Positions 62,211 to 64,000 of a DNA stretch of 64,000 nt are shown piece after piece. The notes below the pieces were generated by a model. It was not told the DNA's origin. It made no database searches and worked only from the letters and a program-made list of their open reading frames with translations. Source of the DNA: Halomontanus rarus (GTDB lineage: Archaea > Halobacteriota > Halobacteria > Halobacteriales > Natrialbaceae); the NCBI RefSeq assembly GCF_017357405.1, contig NZ_CP071598.1:372001-436000 (forward strand), given 5' to 3'. The translations under genes were made by a program, and so were the position numbers. How positions within the stretch are numbered: position 1 is the first letter of the stretch; each line of letters opens with the position of its first letter.

Positions 62211-64000
62211 ATGTCCGATTTCGAGACCGTTATCGCGAACCCGGAGAAGCCCGGCGACAGCTTCGAGGAGGTCGCGAAACGAGCGAGCGAAGCGGGAATG
62301 ACGCACGTGCTCATCACGCAAGGAACGCCCCTGGCCAAGTGGCAGGACGACTACCCCGAACGGCCCCGGTCGGTCGACGGGGAGGCGACCGACGCGCCGT
62401 CGAAGGCCCGGGCCCAAGAGCAGAAGCAGGAGTGGGACGCGGAGTCCGAGAACGAAACCGTCGAGGACGCGTCCGGCCGGAACGCGCCCGCGAAAGCGTT
62501 CGACTACGATCCGTATCCGTCGTGGTACAACCGAAAAGTCGGCCTGCTCAAAGTCCTCCCGCCCGAACGACTCCAGCCCCACGTGTCGGACGACTGGGAG
62601 GAGTGGTCCGAGCGGGCGGCCGACGTGCTGGACCGGCGCTGTCGAATCCTCCGCGAACACGGTCTGAAAGCCGCCTACACAACCAACGAACCGCAGGTGT
62701 TGCCCGAGACGGTGTTCGATGCACACCCGCGTTGGCGGGGCCCGCGGGTCGACCAGCCCAACCGGGCACGGAAGCCGCACTTCGCACCCTGTATCACCAA
62801 CCCCGAAGTCCAGGAACTGTACCGCGAGGCGGTCGAGAACCTCCTCGATCGGTATCCCGAGATCGAGATATTCCAGTTCGTGACAACGGACGCCGGGTCC
62901 GGGTTTTGCTGGGCCGAGTCCCTCTACCCGGGCGAGAACGGCAACGCTCGGTGCCGAAACCGTTCGATGGCCGACCGGCTCGAGGATTTCTTCGGAGCCA
63001 TCGACGCGGGCGCCGAGGCCGCCGGCGTGACGATCGAGTACAACATCGACGAGATCCCGCCACAGGAGTGGATGCTCCCGACGTTCGAGAACGACGAGGA
63101 TATCGCGACCGGGCTGGACGCCGGACAGGCGATCAACAACCTCGAGGGGCCAGACGCGAGCTCGTTCAAAACCGGGGCAGGTGTCTCTCACTGGGAGGGA
63201 TCCGTTCTGTACCCGGTCACGGGGATCCCGCAACCGGTCGAGTGCGCCCGGACGCTCCGGTCGGCGCTGAGCGAGTCGGACGGAACCGAGTCGCCGTCGG
63301 CGGGTCGGTCGGACCCCGTACGCAGACTGGAGTTCCACTGTCCGCCGGGTGCCGAGGGCATCCACTTCGACGTGTACGAGCGTATCGTGGACGAAGCGCC
63401 CCGCGACCGCGTCGAGGCGTTTCAGGTTCTGAAGTCTCTGGCGGTCGACCGCGTCGGCGAGGAACACGCGGGTACGCTGCTGTCTCTCTGGTTCGCCATC
63501 GACGAGGCGACGACGGTCGGGGAGACGGTCCCGGACCATCCGCCGTCGATGATCGGCGGCGTACACCAGCGTTGGCTCACGCGCCCGTTCGTCCCGTTCC
63601 CGGAGGAGTTGGACCCCGCCGAGAAACGCTACTATCGAGACTATCTCTTCCAGGCCCGCTCGGAAGCGCAGGCGGAAGACCTGACCGACTGTCAGGGGAT
63701 GCGCCTCTACAAGGGGTGGTCCGCGCGGCTGCTCATGACGTTCGTCTTCGACAGGCTCGATTCGAGAGTCGAGCGGGCCGAGCGGTTGGCCTCCGAACTG
63801 GCGACGGCCCTCGAGGGCTCTCAGTCGGAGTTCTATCGGGAGTTGGAACACCGCCTACAGATACTGTCGTGTGTACACAACAACAGCCGTAACGCGATCA
63901 ACTATCAGGCGGTTCGGGATCTCGTCCGAGGGCGAGACGCCGACCCGGAACGGAATCCCGTGCTCGGCACGCGTTCCAGTTGGGAGCGGGAGTTCATGCT
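62211..64000 (+). CDS. Large unclassified protein, possibly a glycoside-hydrolase-like TIM barrel (3' end off window)
   Basis: An open frame from ATG 62211 to the right edge, 596 complete codons. The first ~150 residues are acidic. Then LKAAYTTNEPQVLPETVF, FAPCITNPEVQELYREAV, EIEIFQFVTTDAGSGFCW and VTIEYNIDEIPPQEW look like successive beta/alpha units of a barrel with conserved Asn-Glu, Asp and Glu positions that could be catalytic. Such an order resembles alpha-glucuronidase/hexosaminidase-like barrels, but no named family matches by eye. A helical region follows (about 400-580). There is no signal peptide. It is placed after the lyase homologue with the same polarity, so it is probably part of the same degradation set. 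Confidence 0.65.
   Translation, partial: MSDFETVIANPEKPGDSFEEVAKRASEAGMTHVLITQGTPLAKWQDDYPERPRSVDGEATDAPSKARAQEQKQEWDAESENETVEDASGRNAPAKAFDYDPYPSWYNRKVGLLKVLPPERLQPHVSDDWEEWSERAADVLDRRCRILREHGLKAAYTTNEPQVLPETVFDAHPRWRGPRVDQPNRARKPHFAPCITNPEVQELYREAVENLLDRYPEIEIFQFVTTDAGSGFCWAESLYPGENGNARCRNRSMADRLEDFFGAIDAGAEAAGVTIEYNIDEIPPQEWMLPTFENDEDIATGLDAGQAINNLEGPDASSFKTGAGVSHWEGSVLYPVTGIPQPVECARTLRSALSESDGTESPSAGRSDPVRRLEFHCPPGAEGIHFDVYERIVDEAPRDRVEAFQVLKSLAVDRVGEEHAGTLLSLWFAIDEATTVGETVPDHPPSMIGGVHQRWLTRPFVPFPEELDPAEKRYYRDYLFQARSEAQAEDLTDCQGMRLYKGWSARLLMTFVFDRLDSRVERAERLASELATALEGSQSEFYRELEHRLQILSCVHNNSRNAINYQAVRDLVRGRDADPERNPVLGTRSSWEREFM

Noticed and set aside
62178..63851. Long minus-strand open frame opposite the right-edge gene
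   Set aside because: Arg-rich and motif-free, whereas the plus-strand frame is acidic and open to the window edge with barrel-like motifs.

Overview
The window is haloarchaeal (class Halobacteria). The proteins are strongly acidic, the coding DNA is GC-rich with CTCGAG/GTCGAC-type codon runs, and the families are typical of the class: bat-type HTH-10 regulators, a phiH1-repressor-like regulator, multi-PAS histidine kinases, Tat lipoproteins and a decayed IS6-family transposase. The sequence alone does not give the species, or show whether this is chromosome or megaplasmid. No rRNA, tRNA or CRISPR array was seen.

Layout. (1) 1-9 kb: an edge-truncated ArsM-like methyltransferase, an OsmC protein, a FilR1-type regulator, a MEDS/GAF histidine kinase, an HTH-10 regulator and a very large HEAT-repeat protein. 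(2) 9-18 kb is accessory DNA: orphan and decayed small genes, a PD-(D/E)XK nuclease-like protein, a phiH1-type repressor facing a palindrome-rich control region, an acidic/coiled-coil gene pair, and a Rad50-like ATPase translationally coupled to a 58-residue partner. The ATPase pair is a candidate undescribed defence or DNA-processing module. (3) 17.4-23.5 kb: an HTH-10 regulator, a flavin monooxygenase, two small membrane proteins and a Tat-exported multicopper oxidase. Copies of one palindromic motif (consensus GTGAACATrTTsAC) sit in the promoter gaps, and two imperfect 63-bp direct repeats bracket most of the block. (4) 23.7-32.5 kb: a second kinase, a beta-helix lipoprotein, gene remnants, a blue-copper lipoprotein with a small membrane protein and a winged-helix regulator, and a beta-CASP-like metallo-hydrolase.

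(5) 32.8-64 kb reads as one carbohydrate-catabolism island. It begins with an IclR regulator and an IS6 transposase wreck. It contains two paralogous acid-sugar dehydratases (enolase superfamily), an aldo/keto reductase, an S1 sulfatase with an added beta-sandwich, three xylose-isomerase-like TIM barrels, two Gfo/Idh oxidoreductases, a DUF2264 protein, a complete family-5 ABC importer, a GH2 enzyme with beta-glucuronidase signatures, a PcRGLX/PL26-like exo-rhamnogalacturonan-lyase homologue, and a large unclassified protein cut by the right edge. The importer has a substrate-binding lipoprotein, a fused double ATPase and two permeases, and an unusual HEAT-repeat gene is embedded in its operon. 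A broken NAD-dependent dehydrogenase gene resembling uronate dehydrogenase lies beside the second dehydratase.

Working together (inference): extracellular or cytosolic cleavage of a rhamnose/uronate-containing, probably sulfated polysaccharide; uptake of oligosaccharides by the ABC importer; removal of sulfate and glucuronate; then oxidation, isomerisation and dehydration of the sugars to 2-keto-3-deoxy acids. IclR is the likely regulator.
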